Positions 28,067 to 34,653 of a stretch of 64,000 nucleotides of DNA are shown here, one piece after another. The position numbers and the translations under genes were made by a program. Source of the stretch: Brevundimonas sp. MYb52 (GTDB taxonomy: Bacteria; Pseudomonadota; Alphaproteobacteria; Caulobacterales; Caulobacteraceae); the NCBI RefSeq assembly GCF_002979535.1, contig NZ_PCPB01000006.1, positions 1 to 64,000 of the forward strand. The letters run 5' to 3'. The stretch's first letter is position 1. Every line of letters begins with the position of its first letter. Below the pieces are notes generated by a model. The model ran no database searches, was not told the origin of the DNA, and worked only from the letters and a program-made list of their open reading frames with translations.

Positions 28067-28269
28067 TGGCCCTCCTTGGTCGACGACCGCTCGTCGGCCC
28101 GCCGCAGGATGTCCAGGAATTCGTCGGGAACGGGTTCGTTCACCACCTGGTCGAACATGTGGCGCAGCTTCACGCCGATCGCCTGCTGCCGCAGGCGGAC
28201 TTCTTCCAGCCCGTGGTCCCGAGACGCCGGCGCGTCGGGACGCGGGGTGGTTTCCTTAGCATTCATCAT
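28063..28269 (-). CDS. nepR: Anti-sigma factor NepR
   Basis: A 68-residue NepR. After a short disordered start it has LRQQAIGVKLRHMFDQVVNEPVPDEFLDILRR split over two helices (about 25-56), the conserved NepR core that clamps EcfG and, alternatively, the sigma-like domain of PhyR. Two consecutive ATG codons (28269 and 28266) are possible starts; the Shine-Dalgarno is weak (GGAA). It is the first gene of nepR-ecfG-phyK, driven by an EcfG-type promoter about 50 bases upstream, so the anti-sigma factor is itself made under EcfG control. Confidence 0.93.
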   Translation of the reverse strand: MMNAKETTPRPDAPASRDHGLEEVRLRQQAIGVKLRHMFDQVVNEPVPDEFLDILRRADERSSTKEGQ

Positions 28270-28319
28270 GGAGTTCCGGCCGCCGCCCAAGCCTAGAGGT
28301 AGGGTTCATGAAAGCGGAA

Positions 28320-28344
28320 AACGCCGCTTCTCTCCAAGAGTTCC
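28320..28344 (-). promoter_or_regulatory. EcfG-type promoter of nepR-ecfG-phyK
   Basis: On the minus strand GGAAC (28344-28340), 16-base spacer, CGTT (28323-28320), an exact consensus match. It lies about 50 bases before the nepR start and implies positive autoregulation of the operon. Confidence 0.88.
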
Positions 28345-28386
28345 TAGACCTCTGCGATTTTATGCTCAAGCTTGGGCGGCCGACGT

Positions 28387-28411
28387 GGAACCGTTGTGTG
28401 ATCGACACGTT
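28387..28411 (+). promoter_or_regulatory. EcfG-type promoter of phyR
   Basis: GGAAC (28387-28391), 16-base spacer, CGTT (28408-28411), an exact consensus match 52 bases before the phyR ATG. With the minus-strand site it forms a divergent promoter pair whose -35 elements are 42 bases apart. Confidence 0.88.
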
Positions 28412-28463
28412 ATGCCAAACTGGCGCGTCTTCAGATCGGAGACGCCGATGTCGGGGAATTTGT

Positions 28464-29261
28464 ATGAGTCTATTGGCCAGGCTTGCGCCGCATCTGCCCT
28501 ATGTCCGCCGCTATGCGCGGGCCCTGACGGGCGATCAGATCACCGGCGACAACTATGTGCGGGTAGCCCTGGAGGCGCTGGCGGCCGGCGAGCGCCAATT
28601 GCCGACGGACATGACGCCGCGCGTTGCTCTCTATCACGTCTTCCACGCCATCTGGTCCTCGACCGGCGCCCAGCTTGAGGACGGCAGCGGCATGGACGGC
28701 GTCGGCGACGACGCCGCGCGCCGCCTGATGCGGATCGCGCCGCGCTCGCGACAGGCCTTCCTGCTGACGGCCCTGGAGGGGTTCACGCCCTCGGAAGCCG
28801 CCCAGATTCTCGGCGTCGATCCGCGCACGGTCGAGCGTCTGATCGCCGAAGCCCAGTCCGACATCGACGCCGAACTGGCCACCGACGTTCTGATCATCGA
28901 GGACGAGGCCATCATCTCGGCTGACATTGAAAGCCTGGTCAAGGAACTGGGCCACCGTGTCACCGGCACGGCGACCACCCATGACGAGGCGGTCGATGCG
29001 GTCACGCGTCATCGTCCGGGTCTGGTTCTGGCCGACATTCAGTTGGCGGACGGCTCCTCGGGCATCGACGCGGTCAAGGACATCCTCAAACGCTTCGACG
29101 TGCCGGTCATCTTCATCACCGCCTTCCCCGAGCGTCTGCTGACCGGCGAGCGGCCCGAGCCGACCTTCCTGATCACCAAGCCCTTCCAACCGGAAACGGT
29201 GAAGGCGGCGATCAGCCAAGCCCTCTTCTTCCACCCTTCGCGCCAAAAACAGGCCGCCTGA
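28464..29261 (+). CDS. phyR: General stress response regulator PhyR
   Basis: A 265-residue anti-anti-sigma factor. The N-terminal half (to about 130) mimics an ECF sigma factor: LAPHLPYVRRYARALTGDQ and AFLLTALEGFTPSEAAQILGVD. The C-terminal half is a receiver (DVLIIEDEAIISADIES) with the phospho-acceptor Asp in LVLADIQLADG and the conserved Lys in LITKPF. Phosphorylation exposes the sigma-like half, which then binds NepR and frees EcfG. I chose ATG 28464 since PhyR proteins start at MSLLARLAPHLP; the frame continues upstream through the promoter. GGGGAA lies 7 bases before the start. Confidence 0.96.
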   Translation: MSLLARLAPHLPYVRRYARALTGDQITGDNYVRVALEALAAGERQLPTDMTPRVALYHVFHAIWSSTGAQLEDGSGMDGVGDDAARRLMRIAPRSRQAFLLTALEGFTPSEAAQILGVDPRTVERLIAEAQSDIDAELATDVLIIEDEAIISADIESLVKELGHRVTGTATTHDEAVDAVTRHRPGLVLADIQLADGSSGIDAVKDILKRFDVPVIFITAFPERLLTGERPEPTFLITKPFQPETVKAAISQALFFHPSRQKQAA

Positions 29262-29286
29262 TTTTTTCAGGCCTGCTTGATGGTCT

Positions 29287-29316
29287 GGCCCCGACGGTTC
29301 GCTGTCGGGGCCTTTT
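29287..29316 (+). terminator. Intrinsic terminator of phyR
   Basis: GGCCCCGAC (29287-29295) pairs with GTCGGGGCC (29304-29312), 9 bp and an 8-base loop, followed by TTTT. It may also serve the convergent small membrane protein gene ending at 29327 only as a barrier. Confidence 0.85.
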
Positions 29317-29326
29317 CATGTCGGCT

Positions 29327-29596
29327 TCAGGTCGCGGGCGCCGCAGCGGCCGGTGCGGGCGCGTCAAAGGGGGCGACGTTGTCACGAGCAGCGCGCGCGT
29401 CGGGATTGACCGTCTGGAAGCCTCCGTTGCTGAGCAGCCACATGCCCAGCAGCAGAACCGCCGCCGCGCCGCCGGACACGATCAACAACCATAGAATCCG
29501 CACCCCGCCCCGGCCCTGGCGGACATACTGGGCCTCGATCGGCGTATGATGCTCCACGGCGTCGGCAGAATGGGAGTGGGGGTCCTGATGGGTCAT
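29327..29596 (-). CDS. Small stress-regulated membrane protein (inferred)
   Basis: An 89-residue protein of unknown function. Residues 1-30 are hydrophilic and His-rich (THQDPHSHSADAVEHHTP). One transmembrane helix lies at about 34-56 (ILWLLIVSGGAAAVLLLGMWLLS), followed by an Ala/Pro-rich tail, probably periplasmic. I start it at the ATG 29596, with GGAG 6 bases upstream; the codon before it is GTG and would also read. An EcfG-type promoter (N17 spacer) lies about 50 bases upstream, so I infer membership of the general stress regulon. It converges with phyR. Confidence 0.78.
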   Translation of the reverse strand: MTHQDPHSHSADAVEHHTPIEAQYVRQGRGGVRILWLLIVSGGAAAVLLLGMWLLSNGGFQTVNPDARAARDNVAPFDAPAPAAAAPAT

Positions 29597-29646
29597 CACG
29601 CTCTCCGAGACGGGGCCTCTTCGGTTCAGGTCAATCGCTCTGTTGA

Positions 29647-29672
29647 AACGCCGCTTACGGCGACGGCGTTCC
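29647..29672 (-). promoter_or_regulatory. EcfG-type promoter of the small membrane protein gene
   Basis: On the minus strand GGAAC (29672-29668), a 17-base spacer and CGTT (29650-29647). Both boxes are exact and the spacer is the longer of the two accepted lengths. It lies 50 bases before the ATG at 29596. Confidence 0.78.
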
Positions 29673-29708
29673 GGTTGCGCCGTGGGCCATCCGTATTCGG
29701 GCGCCCGT

Positions 29709-29733
29709 GGAACCGGTTTTAGGCGCCGTCGTT
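29709..29733 (+). promoter_or_regulatory. EcfG-type promoter of a putative small RNA
   Basis: GGAAC (29709-29713), 16-base spacer, CGTT (29730-29733), an exact consensus match, divergent from the minus-strand site 36 bases away. No good reading frame follows before a strong terminator at 29822, so the product is probably an RNA. Confidence 0.8.
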
Positions 29734-29739
29734 ATCGAG

Positions 29740-29853
29740 GAGCGGAGGCGACAAAGCCCCCCCGACTTGACCGGTTCGCCGGTCCGCCGCCTCCGCACCT
29801 CATTCTCGATGATGCCACCTCAAAGCGGACCCGAAACGGTCCGCTTTTCTTTT
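29740..29853 (+). ncRNA. Putative GSR-controlled small RNA, GsrN-like
   Basis: I infer a transcript of about 114 nt from an EcfG-type promoter (-10 at 29730-29733) to an intrinsic terminator at 29822-29853. The 5' part folds into an outer 9-bp stem, GCGGAGGCG (29742-29750) with CGCCTCCGC (29788-29796). Inside are a single-stranded stretch with seven consecutive C (29757-29763) and a hairpin GACCGG-TTCG-CCGGTC (29769-29784). In Caulobacter the sigma-T-dependent sRNA GsrN uses an exposed C-rich loop to pair with target leaders such as katG. Architecture and promoter agree; I have not aligned the sequences, so homology is inferred. No Shine-Dalgarno and ATG pair gives a plausible peptide here. 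Confidence 0.72.
29822..29853 (+). terminator. Intrinsic terminator of the putative sRNA
   Basis: A perfect 10-bp stem, AAAGCGGACC (29822-29831) with GGTCCGCTTT (29838-29847), a 6-base loop CGAAAC and a T-rich tail TCTTTTC. It is one of the strongest terminators in the window. Confidence 0.9.
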
Positions 29854-29964
29854 CGGCGCCGCCGGTTCGCGCCCCGTTCGCCGCCCCATTCGCCGCGTCG
29901 TTGGGTCGCATGGCCTCTACGCCGCTGACGGGGGTGAATGGATCACCCTGATAGGAGAAGGCGG

Positions 29965-30075
29965 ATGAAGTCTTTGGTTCTGAAGGTGACGATCGGTGTC
30001 GGCGCCGCAGCCCTCTTGGCCGGGCTGGCGCTAATGGTCTGGGCCGGGTTCGCCATGTCAGCTCACGGGGGGTAG
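29965..30075 (+). CDS. 36-residue single-pass membrane peptide
   Basis: A short frame, MKSLVLKVTIGVGAAALLAG then LALMVWAGFAMSAHGG, with TAGGAGAAGG ending 3 bases before the ATG. It is almost entirely one hydrophobic helix with two Lys at the N-terminus, consistent with a small inner-membrane protein. No promoter is recognised; it begins 111 bases after the sRNA terminator, so it could be expressed by read-through or from its own promoter. The strong ribosome binding site is the main evidence, as there is no family to compare with. Confidence 0.55.
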   Translation: MKSLVLKVTIGVGAAALLAGLALMVWAGFAMSAHGG

Positions 30076-30217
30076 GAAGGCGACGAGGCCTGCCGATCAT
30101 GGCGGGATCTCCGACGCAAGCTGACGTGGAGCGATCCGCTTTTCTTTGGAAGCCTCTCGACAGGAGCGGCGCATAGGCCACTATGGGTCTTCAAAGAAAA
30201 CGCATTGGAGACGCGCC

Positions 30218-31240
30218 ATGAGCCTTCGCAATCGTCAGTGGGTTCTTCGTCAGCGGCCGCAGGGTCTGATCCAGGACGGCGACCTGGAACTGATCGAAAC
30301 GCCTGTGCCGGACCTGAAGGACGCCGAGGTCTTGGTCCGCAACATCTACCTGTCGCTGGACCCGACCAACCGCACCTGGATGAACGACAGCCAGGGCTAT
30401 CTGCCGCCGGTCGGTCTGGGCGAGGTCATGCGCGGGCTGACCTTGGGCGTGGTCGAGCAATCGAAGTCGGAGCGCTTCAAGGCGGGCGACATCGTCACCC
30501 CCTTGTCGGGCGGCTGGGCCGACTACGCCGTCGTGCATGAGCAGGGCCTGCGTCCGGTTCATCGCGCGCCAGGAATGCCGCTGACGGCCAATCTGTCGGT
30601 GCTGGGGATGACCGGACTGACGGCCTATTTCGGCGTCACCGACGTGCTGAAGGCCAAGGCGGGCGAGACCCTGGTGATCTCTGCGGCGGCGGGCGCCGTC
30701 GGCTCCATCGCCGGCCAGGTGGCCAAGCAGCGCGGCGCCCGCGTCATCGGCATCGCCGGCGGGTCCGACAAATGCCGCTGGCTGACCGAGGACCTCGGCT
30801 TCGACGCCGCCGTCGACTACAAGAACGAGGACGTGGGGGATGCCCTGGACCGTTTGGCTCCCAATGGGATCGACCTTAATTTCGAGAACGTCGGCGGCGA
30901 CATCATGATCGCCGTGTGGAACCGTTTGAACATCCATGCCCGCATGGCCGTCTGCGGCCTGATCTCCAGCTACAACGCCACGCGCATGCCGCCGTCGCCG
31001 AACTTCAGCCGGATCATCACTCATCGCCTGAACGTCCAGGGCTTCCTGGTGCTGGATTACGCCCACCGCGCCAAAGAGATGGTCGAGGAGATGGGGCCCT
31101 GGCTGGCTGACGGAAGGGTGAAGTGGAAGGTCCACGTCGATGACGGCCTGGAAGGCGCGGTGACCTCGCTGAACCGCTTGTTCACCGGCGACCATGACGG
31201 CAAGCTGCTGGTTCGGGTTTCGGAAGAACCCGCCGCCTGA
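30218..31240 (+). CDS. NADP-dependent oxidoreductase, MDR superfamily (CurA/leukotriene reductase type)
   Basis: A 340-residue zinc-independent medium-chain reductase that would reduce the double bond of alpha,beta-unsaturated carbonyls. It begins MSLRNRQWVLRQRPQG, has the family stretch LSLDPTNRTWMND near 48-60, and a nucleotide fold with SAAAGAVGSIAGQVAKQRGA near 152. FENVGGDIMIAVWNRL and GLISSYNAT follow. There are no catalytic zinc ligands. The ATG at 30218 has GGAG 8 bases upstream; a longer frame lacks support. The MaoC-like gene starts 13 bases after its stop, so they form an operon. Confidence 0.93.
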   Translation: MSLRNRQWVLRQRPQGLIQDGDLELIETPVPDLKDAEVLVRNIYLSLDPTNRTWMNDSQGYLPPVGLGEVMRGLTLGVVEQSKSERFKAGDIVTPLSGGWADYAVVHEQGLRPVHRAPGMPLTANLSVLGMTGLTAYFGVTDVLKAKAGETLVISAAAGAVGSIAGQVAKQRGARVIGIAGGSDKCRWLTEDLGFDAAVDYKNEDVGDALDRLAPNGIDLNFENVGGDIMIAVWNRLNIHARMAVCGLISSYNATRMPPSPNFSRIITHRLNVQGFLVLDYAHRAKEMVEEMGPWLADGRVKWKVHVDDGLEGAVTSLNRLFTGDHDGKLLVRVSEEPAA

Positions 31241-31253
31241 GGAGCCTGACGGC

Positions 31254-31661
31254 ATGACCGAACCCCTGCATGTCCATTTCGAGGATCTCGAGGTCGGTCA
31301 GGTCATCCCCCTGGGCGCCTGTGCGGTGGATGCGGGCGCGCTGGACCTCTTCGCCGAGCGGTTCGCACCCGGCTGGGACGTGGCCTATGGCGCGCCCGAC
31401 GCCCTGGTCTATGCCCTGTGGAGCCGCCTGTCAGCCGAGAAGGCGGGGCATTGGGCGGGGGCCAAGACCCTGGCCGTCGATGGTCTGCGCTTCTTGCGCA
31501 ATCCGCCGGCGGGCGAACTGCTGCGCGGCCGGCTGACGGTCATGGGCAAGGACCCGGTCGGGGATGAAAAGGGCATCGTCATCGCCCAGCAGGACTTGCT
31601 GGACGAGGCGGGGCGGCTGGTCTTCTCCTGCCTGACCCGCGCCTTGGTGGCGCGACGCTAG
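31254..31661 (+). CDS. MaoC-like hot-dog fold dehydratase
   Basis: A 135-residue protein with the MaoC hot-dog pattern: FEDLEVGQVIPLGACAVDA near residue 9, then a central helix DALVYALWSRL and a strand LRFLRNPPAGELLRGRLTV near 80. The usual hydratase Asp/His dyad is not obvious (the central helix has no D-x4-H), so enoyl-CoA hydratase activity is uncertain. It probably acts on a CoA or ACP thioester. It is 13 bases downstream of the NADP-dependent reductase and is followed by a strong terminator. Confidence 0.8.
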   Translation: MTEPLHVHFEDLEVGQVIPLGACAVDAGALDLFAERFAPGWDVAYGAPDALVYALWSRLSAEKAGHWAGAKTLAVDGLRFLRNPPAGELLRGRLTVMGKDPVGDEKGIVIAQQDLLDEAGRLVFSCLTRALVARR

Positions 31662-31667
31662 ACAAGA

Positions 31668-31701
31668 AAAACGCCTCGCTGGTTTCCCGACGAGGCGTTT
31701 T
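31668..31701. terminator. Intrinsic terminator
   Basis: AAAACGCCTCG (31668-31678) pairs with CGAGGCGTTTT (31691-31701), 11 bp with a 12-base loop. The stem ends in A and T tracts, so it should also work on the opposite strand for sapC, ending at 31752. Confidence 0.88.
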
Positions 31702-31751
31702 CATTTTCCAACGGGCCTCAAGTCGCGCGTGAGCGCGGCAGGGCCACAGAA

Positions 31752-32543
31752 TCAGGCGTTGGCGGCGACCGGCATGTCGTTGGCGCGTTGCAACGCGACC
31801 GAGATCAGGCGGTCCCAGCCCAGCAGCGACACCAGGTGGGCGTAGATCTGGCCCAGGGCGCCGTTGTCGCGCAGTTCGACCAGCTTGTCGGCCGGCAGGG
31901 CCTTCAGCTTGTCTTCCGAAATGGCGAAATACTCGGCCAGCTTCTGGACCGCGCCGGCCGAACCGTCAGGATTGCGCGGGGTGAAGGTGGCTTCACGCAC
32001 TTCGAACAGGTCCAGATCGGTCAGCAGCTTGACGAAGGATTCGGTGCGAATGCGCTCTTGCTCGAAGTTGTTGCAGAACTCCATCGCATTATTGACATAG
32101 GCGCTGGGCTGGTCGCCGTCGAACAGCGGAACTTCCGCGTTTTCGCTGACGAAGGGGGCGGCCCGGTCGATGCACAGGATCATGCGCTGCTGGCTGTCGT
32201 CGTTGGCGAAGACGAACGGGTAGCGGCGCACATAGGCCGGGATGTAGGCGTCGGGTCGGAACTGGCCGTTCTCAATGAACATGTTGTCGTTCTGACGCAG
32301 GCCCATGGCCACGACGGGCTGCTTCTGCTCGCCGACGAAGATGATCGGATAGGACAGGGCGGCGGGCGCGAACTCGGTCACGGTCAACGGCACGACGTTG
32401 GTCTGCGCCACGAAGGCGTAGGGCTGGTCGGACGGCGTCACGCCCAGCTTGCTGTGGGCCTCGAACGAAATCGGCTCCGGCTGGGTGTAGAACAGGACGG
32501 TGCCGGACAGGGGGCCGGACGCTTGGGTCGTGGTGTCGGTCAT
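31752..32543 (-). CDS. SapC family protein
   Basis: A 263-residue SapC-like protein. It contains PFVFANDDSQQRMILCIDRAAP near the middle, with the N-terminal HSKLGVTPSDQPYAFVAQTNVVPLTVTEF and a C-terminal helical part. Despite the name, taken from a Campylobacter S-layer gene, the family in Caulobacterales typically lies beside TonB receptors or tryptophan halogenases; here it stands alone. I chose ATG 32543 since the protein is hydrophilic and begins MTDTTTQASGPLSG; the open frame runs 205 codons further but into non-coding-like sequence. There is no clear Shine-Dalgarno. Confidence 0.85.
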   Translation of the reverse strand: MTDTTTQASGPLSGTVLFYTQPEPISFEAHSKLGVTPSDQPYAFVAQTNVVPLTVTEFAPAALSYPIIFVGEQKQPVVAMGLRQNDNMFIENGQFRPDAYIPAYVRRYPFVFANDDSQQRMILCIDRAAPFVSENAEVPLFDGDQPSAYVNNAMEFCNNFEQERIRTESFVKLLTDLDLFEVREATFTPRNPDGSAGAVQKLAEYFAISEDKLKALPADKLVELRDNGALGQIYAHLVSLLGWDRLISVALQRANDMPVAANA

Positions 32544-32696
32544 GATGATCGGATCGGCTCTGAACAGAATGGTCGGGCCTTCTAGCCCATGGCCGGGCGC
32601 GCCGCAAACGCGATGGTTCGACGAACGGCGGATGCGATAGGCTCTGCGACGCCGGCGCCGGTTGCGATGCGGCGACGGACCCCTTAGCTGTGGGGC

Positions 32697-33191
32697 ATGG
32701 GCGCCGCTTGCGATCACGATCATTCCGACAGCCGACCCGGTCCCGCCGAGGTCGAGCAGGCCATTGTCTCGGTCGAGGCCCGCTGCGCCGCAGAGGGCGA
32801 GCGCATGACGGCGCCGCGCCGCCGTGTTCTGGAATTGCTGCTGGCGGCGGGCGAGCCGGTCAAGGCCTATGACCTGATCGCCCGCTATGGTCTGGACGGT
32901 CAGGCCGCCAAGCCGCCGACCGTCTATCGCGCCCTGGAGTTTCTGGAGCGGCGTGGCGTGGTGCATCGCATCGCCTCGATCAGCGCCTATGTCGCCTGCA
33001 CCGCCGCCGCCGGGGACGCCCCGGCCCACGCCGCCGCCTTCCTGATCTGCGACTGCTGCGGGGCGACCGAAGAAGTGGCGGTGGCGGGGGGCGACGCCTT
33101 CGCAGAGGCCGCGTCCTCGGCCGGCTACGCCATCGAGCGCACCACCATCGAGGGTCACGGCCGCTGCCCGGCCTGCCGCGTGGCGGCCTGA
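32697..33191 (+). CDS. Fur-family transcriptional regulator, Zur-like
   Basis: A 164-residue metalloregulator. The winged helix spans about 35-95 (MTAPRRRVLELLLAAGEPVKAYDLI, PPTVYRALEFLERRGVVHR). The dimerisation domain has a structural zinc site made of ICDCC and CPAC near the C-terminus, and sensory histidines including HAAAF. The His/Cys-rich N-terminus CDHDHSD suggests zinc sensing, so I favour Zur over Fur, but this is inference. It is followed after 5 bases by an alpha/beta hydrolase gene. No znuABC genes are in the window. Confidence 0.88.
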   Translation: MGAACDHDHSDSRPGPAEVEQAIVSVEARCAAEGERMTAPRRRVLELLLAAGEPVKAYDLIARYGLDGQAAKPPTVYRALEFLERRGVVHRIASISAYVACTAAAGDAPAHAAAFLICDCCGATEEVAVAGGDAFAEAASSAGYAIERTTIEGHGRCPACRVAA

Positions 33192-33196
33192 CGCGG

Positions 33197-34087
33197 ATGG
33201 ACGCCCTGGCCCTTTCAGCGCCGCGGCGTCTGACGGTTCCCATCGACAACCGCTGGGGCGGGGGCGAGATGGCCGTCCTCGACTTCGGCGATCCGGCGCG
33301 ACCGGTCGATCTGATCTTCGTCCACGCCAACGGTTTCAACGCCTATACCTATCGTTCCCTGCTGCAGCCCCTCTCGGGGGCCCTGCGCATCTGGGCGCCG
33401 GATCTGCGCGGGCACGGCCGGACGGGGCTTCCGGCCCAGCCGCAGGGGCGGCGCAGCTGGAAGGATCACCGCGACGATCTGATCGGGCTTCTGGACGCCG
33501 TGGACGGCCCGCCCGTGGCCTTGGCGGGTCACTCCATCGGCGGCACCAGCGGCCTGCTGGCGGCGGCCGAGCGGCCCGACCGGGTGTCGCGCCTGCTCTT
33601 GCTCGACCCGGTGATCTGGCGACGCGAGATGGTCCTGGCCATGAACCTGCCCCTGGTCGGGATGCTGGCCCAGCGCTTCCCCATCGTCCAGGGCACTTTG
33701 AAACGCCGCGCCCTGTTCGACAGCCGAGAGCAGGCGCTCACGGCCTATCGCGGACGCGGGGCCTTCAAGGGTTGGCCCGACATGATGCTGGCCGACTATC
33801 TGGTCGATGGACTGACCGAGACCGATCAGGGGTTCGCCCTGACCTGTGATCCGGCCTGGGAAGCCTCCAACTATGCGGCCCAGGCGCATGATCCCTGGCG
33901 CGCTCTGCGGCGCTATCGGGGCGGGGTCCATGTCCTGAAGGCGGAGAACGGCAGCCTGTGCGCCGCGCCGGTCACGGCGCCGGACGCCGCGCCGCGGCGG
34001 GTGAGCGCCGTCGCCGGCGGCGGGCACCTGTTTCCGATGACCCATCCCGAGATCGTGCGTGACGCCCTGTTTGACCTGGCGGTCTGA
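33197..34087 (+). CDS. Alpha/beta hydrolase
   Basis: A 296-residue alpha/beta hydrolase. The oxyanion region is LIFVHANGFNAYTYRSLL near 40, the nucleophile elbow GHSIGG (Ser near 114), a lid region follows at about 145-215, the acidic residue probably lies near 245 and the catalytic His in AGGGHLFPMTHPE near 278. This resembles small esterases and lactone or epoxide hydrolases; the substrate is unknown. It starts 5 bases after the Fur-family gene without a clear ribosome binding site, so it is probably co-transcribed with it. Confidence 0.88.
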   Translation: MDALALSAPRRLTVPIDNRWGGGEMAVLDFGDPARPVDLIFVHANGFNAYTYRSLLQPLSGALRIWAPDLRGHGRTGLPAQPQGRRSWKDHRDDLIGLLDAVDGPPVALAGHSIGGTSGLLAAAERPDRVSRLLLLDPVIWRREMVLAMNLPLVGMLAQRFPIVQGTLKRRALFDSREQALTAYRGRGAFKGWPDMMLADYLVDGLTETDQGFALTCDPAWEASNYAAQAHDPWRALRRYRGGVHVLKAENGSLCAAPVTAPDAAPRRVSAVAGGGHLFPMTHPEIVRDALFDLAV

Positions 34088-34157
34088 CGCCATGCGGACC
34101 GTCTTCTGATCCGAAGCGGGGTTGCCGTCGCGCCGTTCGGTGCTAGGCCTGAGGGGC

Positions 34158-34649
34158 ATGTCGTCGTCCGCCGCCCCGTCCAGTCTGTCGCGCATCCTGA
34201 TCGGGTCGCTGATCGGCGCTGTGATCGGTCTGATCCTGCTGGCGTTGGGCGTGGCCATTCTGTGGAACGCCGTCGACCAGCGGATGGCGAGCCCTGCGTC
34301 GCCGACAGCGCCCACGTCTTCATCGCCGCCGCCGGAGCCGCCCAAGCCGACGAGCGAGGCGGCCGCCTCGCCTGTGCCCTATCCCCAGGTGGCGCCTGGC
34401 GCCGCGCCCGTTCCAGCCGCTTCCGAACCTGAAACGCCGCCGCGGGCGGCGACCTCGGTCTGGCGCTCCATCTTCGACGACGAAGAGGAGAGGGCGGCGG
34501 CCCCAGCTTCAGAGCCGGCAGCGGCGCCGATCCCCGCACCACGTCCTGCGGCGGCCCGGCCTGGCCCAACTCGGCCCGCTACGCCCCGACCTTCTACGCC
34601 CCGACGCCCGCCCGAGGCCCAGCGTCAGGACGACAGCCTCTTCTTCTGA
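34158..34649 (+). CDS. Proline-rich single-pass membrane protein
   Basis: A 163-residue protein with one transmembrane helix near residues 15-36 (IGSLIGAVIGLILLALGVAIL), then a long Pro/Ala/Ser-rich tail likely in the periplasm. It ends in a basic Pro-Arg repeat (TPRPSTPRRPPE) and an acidic-aromatic DDSLFF. GAGGGG is 1 base before the chosen ATG at 34158, close for a Shine-Dalgarno; a start 12 codons upstream is possible. It is unrecognised. It converges on the class V aminotransferase with 4 bases between stops. Confidence 0.6.
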   Translation: MSSSAAPSSLSRILIGSLIGAVIGLILLALGVAILWNAVDQRMASPASPTAPTSSSPPPEPPKPTSEAAASPVPYPQVAPGAAPVPAASEPETPPRAATSVWRSIFDDEEERAAAPASEPAAAPIPAPRPAAARPGPTRPATPRPSTPRRPPEAQRQDDSLFF

Positions 34650-34653
34650 CGCA

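Noticed and set aside
29707..29928. A 73-codon plus-strand frame starting near the sRNA promoter
   Set aside because: The start lies inside the promoter itself, before the transcript could begin, and the frame reads through the terminator stem.
29732..30181. A 149-codon minus-strand frame across the sRNA and the 36-residue peptide gene
   Set aside because: It runs antisense through a promoter region, a structured RNA and a terminator, and its product is an Arg/Pro-rich low-complexity chain.
32544..33158. Upstream extension of the SapC frame by 205 codons
   Set aside because: It runs antisense through the Fur-family gene and its product is Gly/Arg-rich without domain features; SapC normally starts near 32543.
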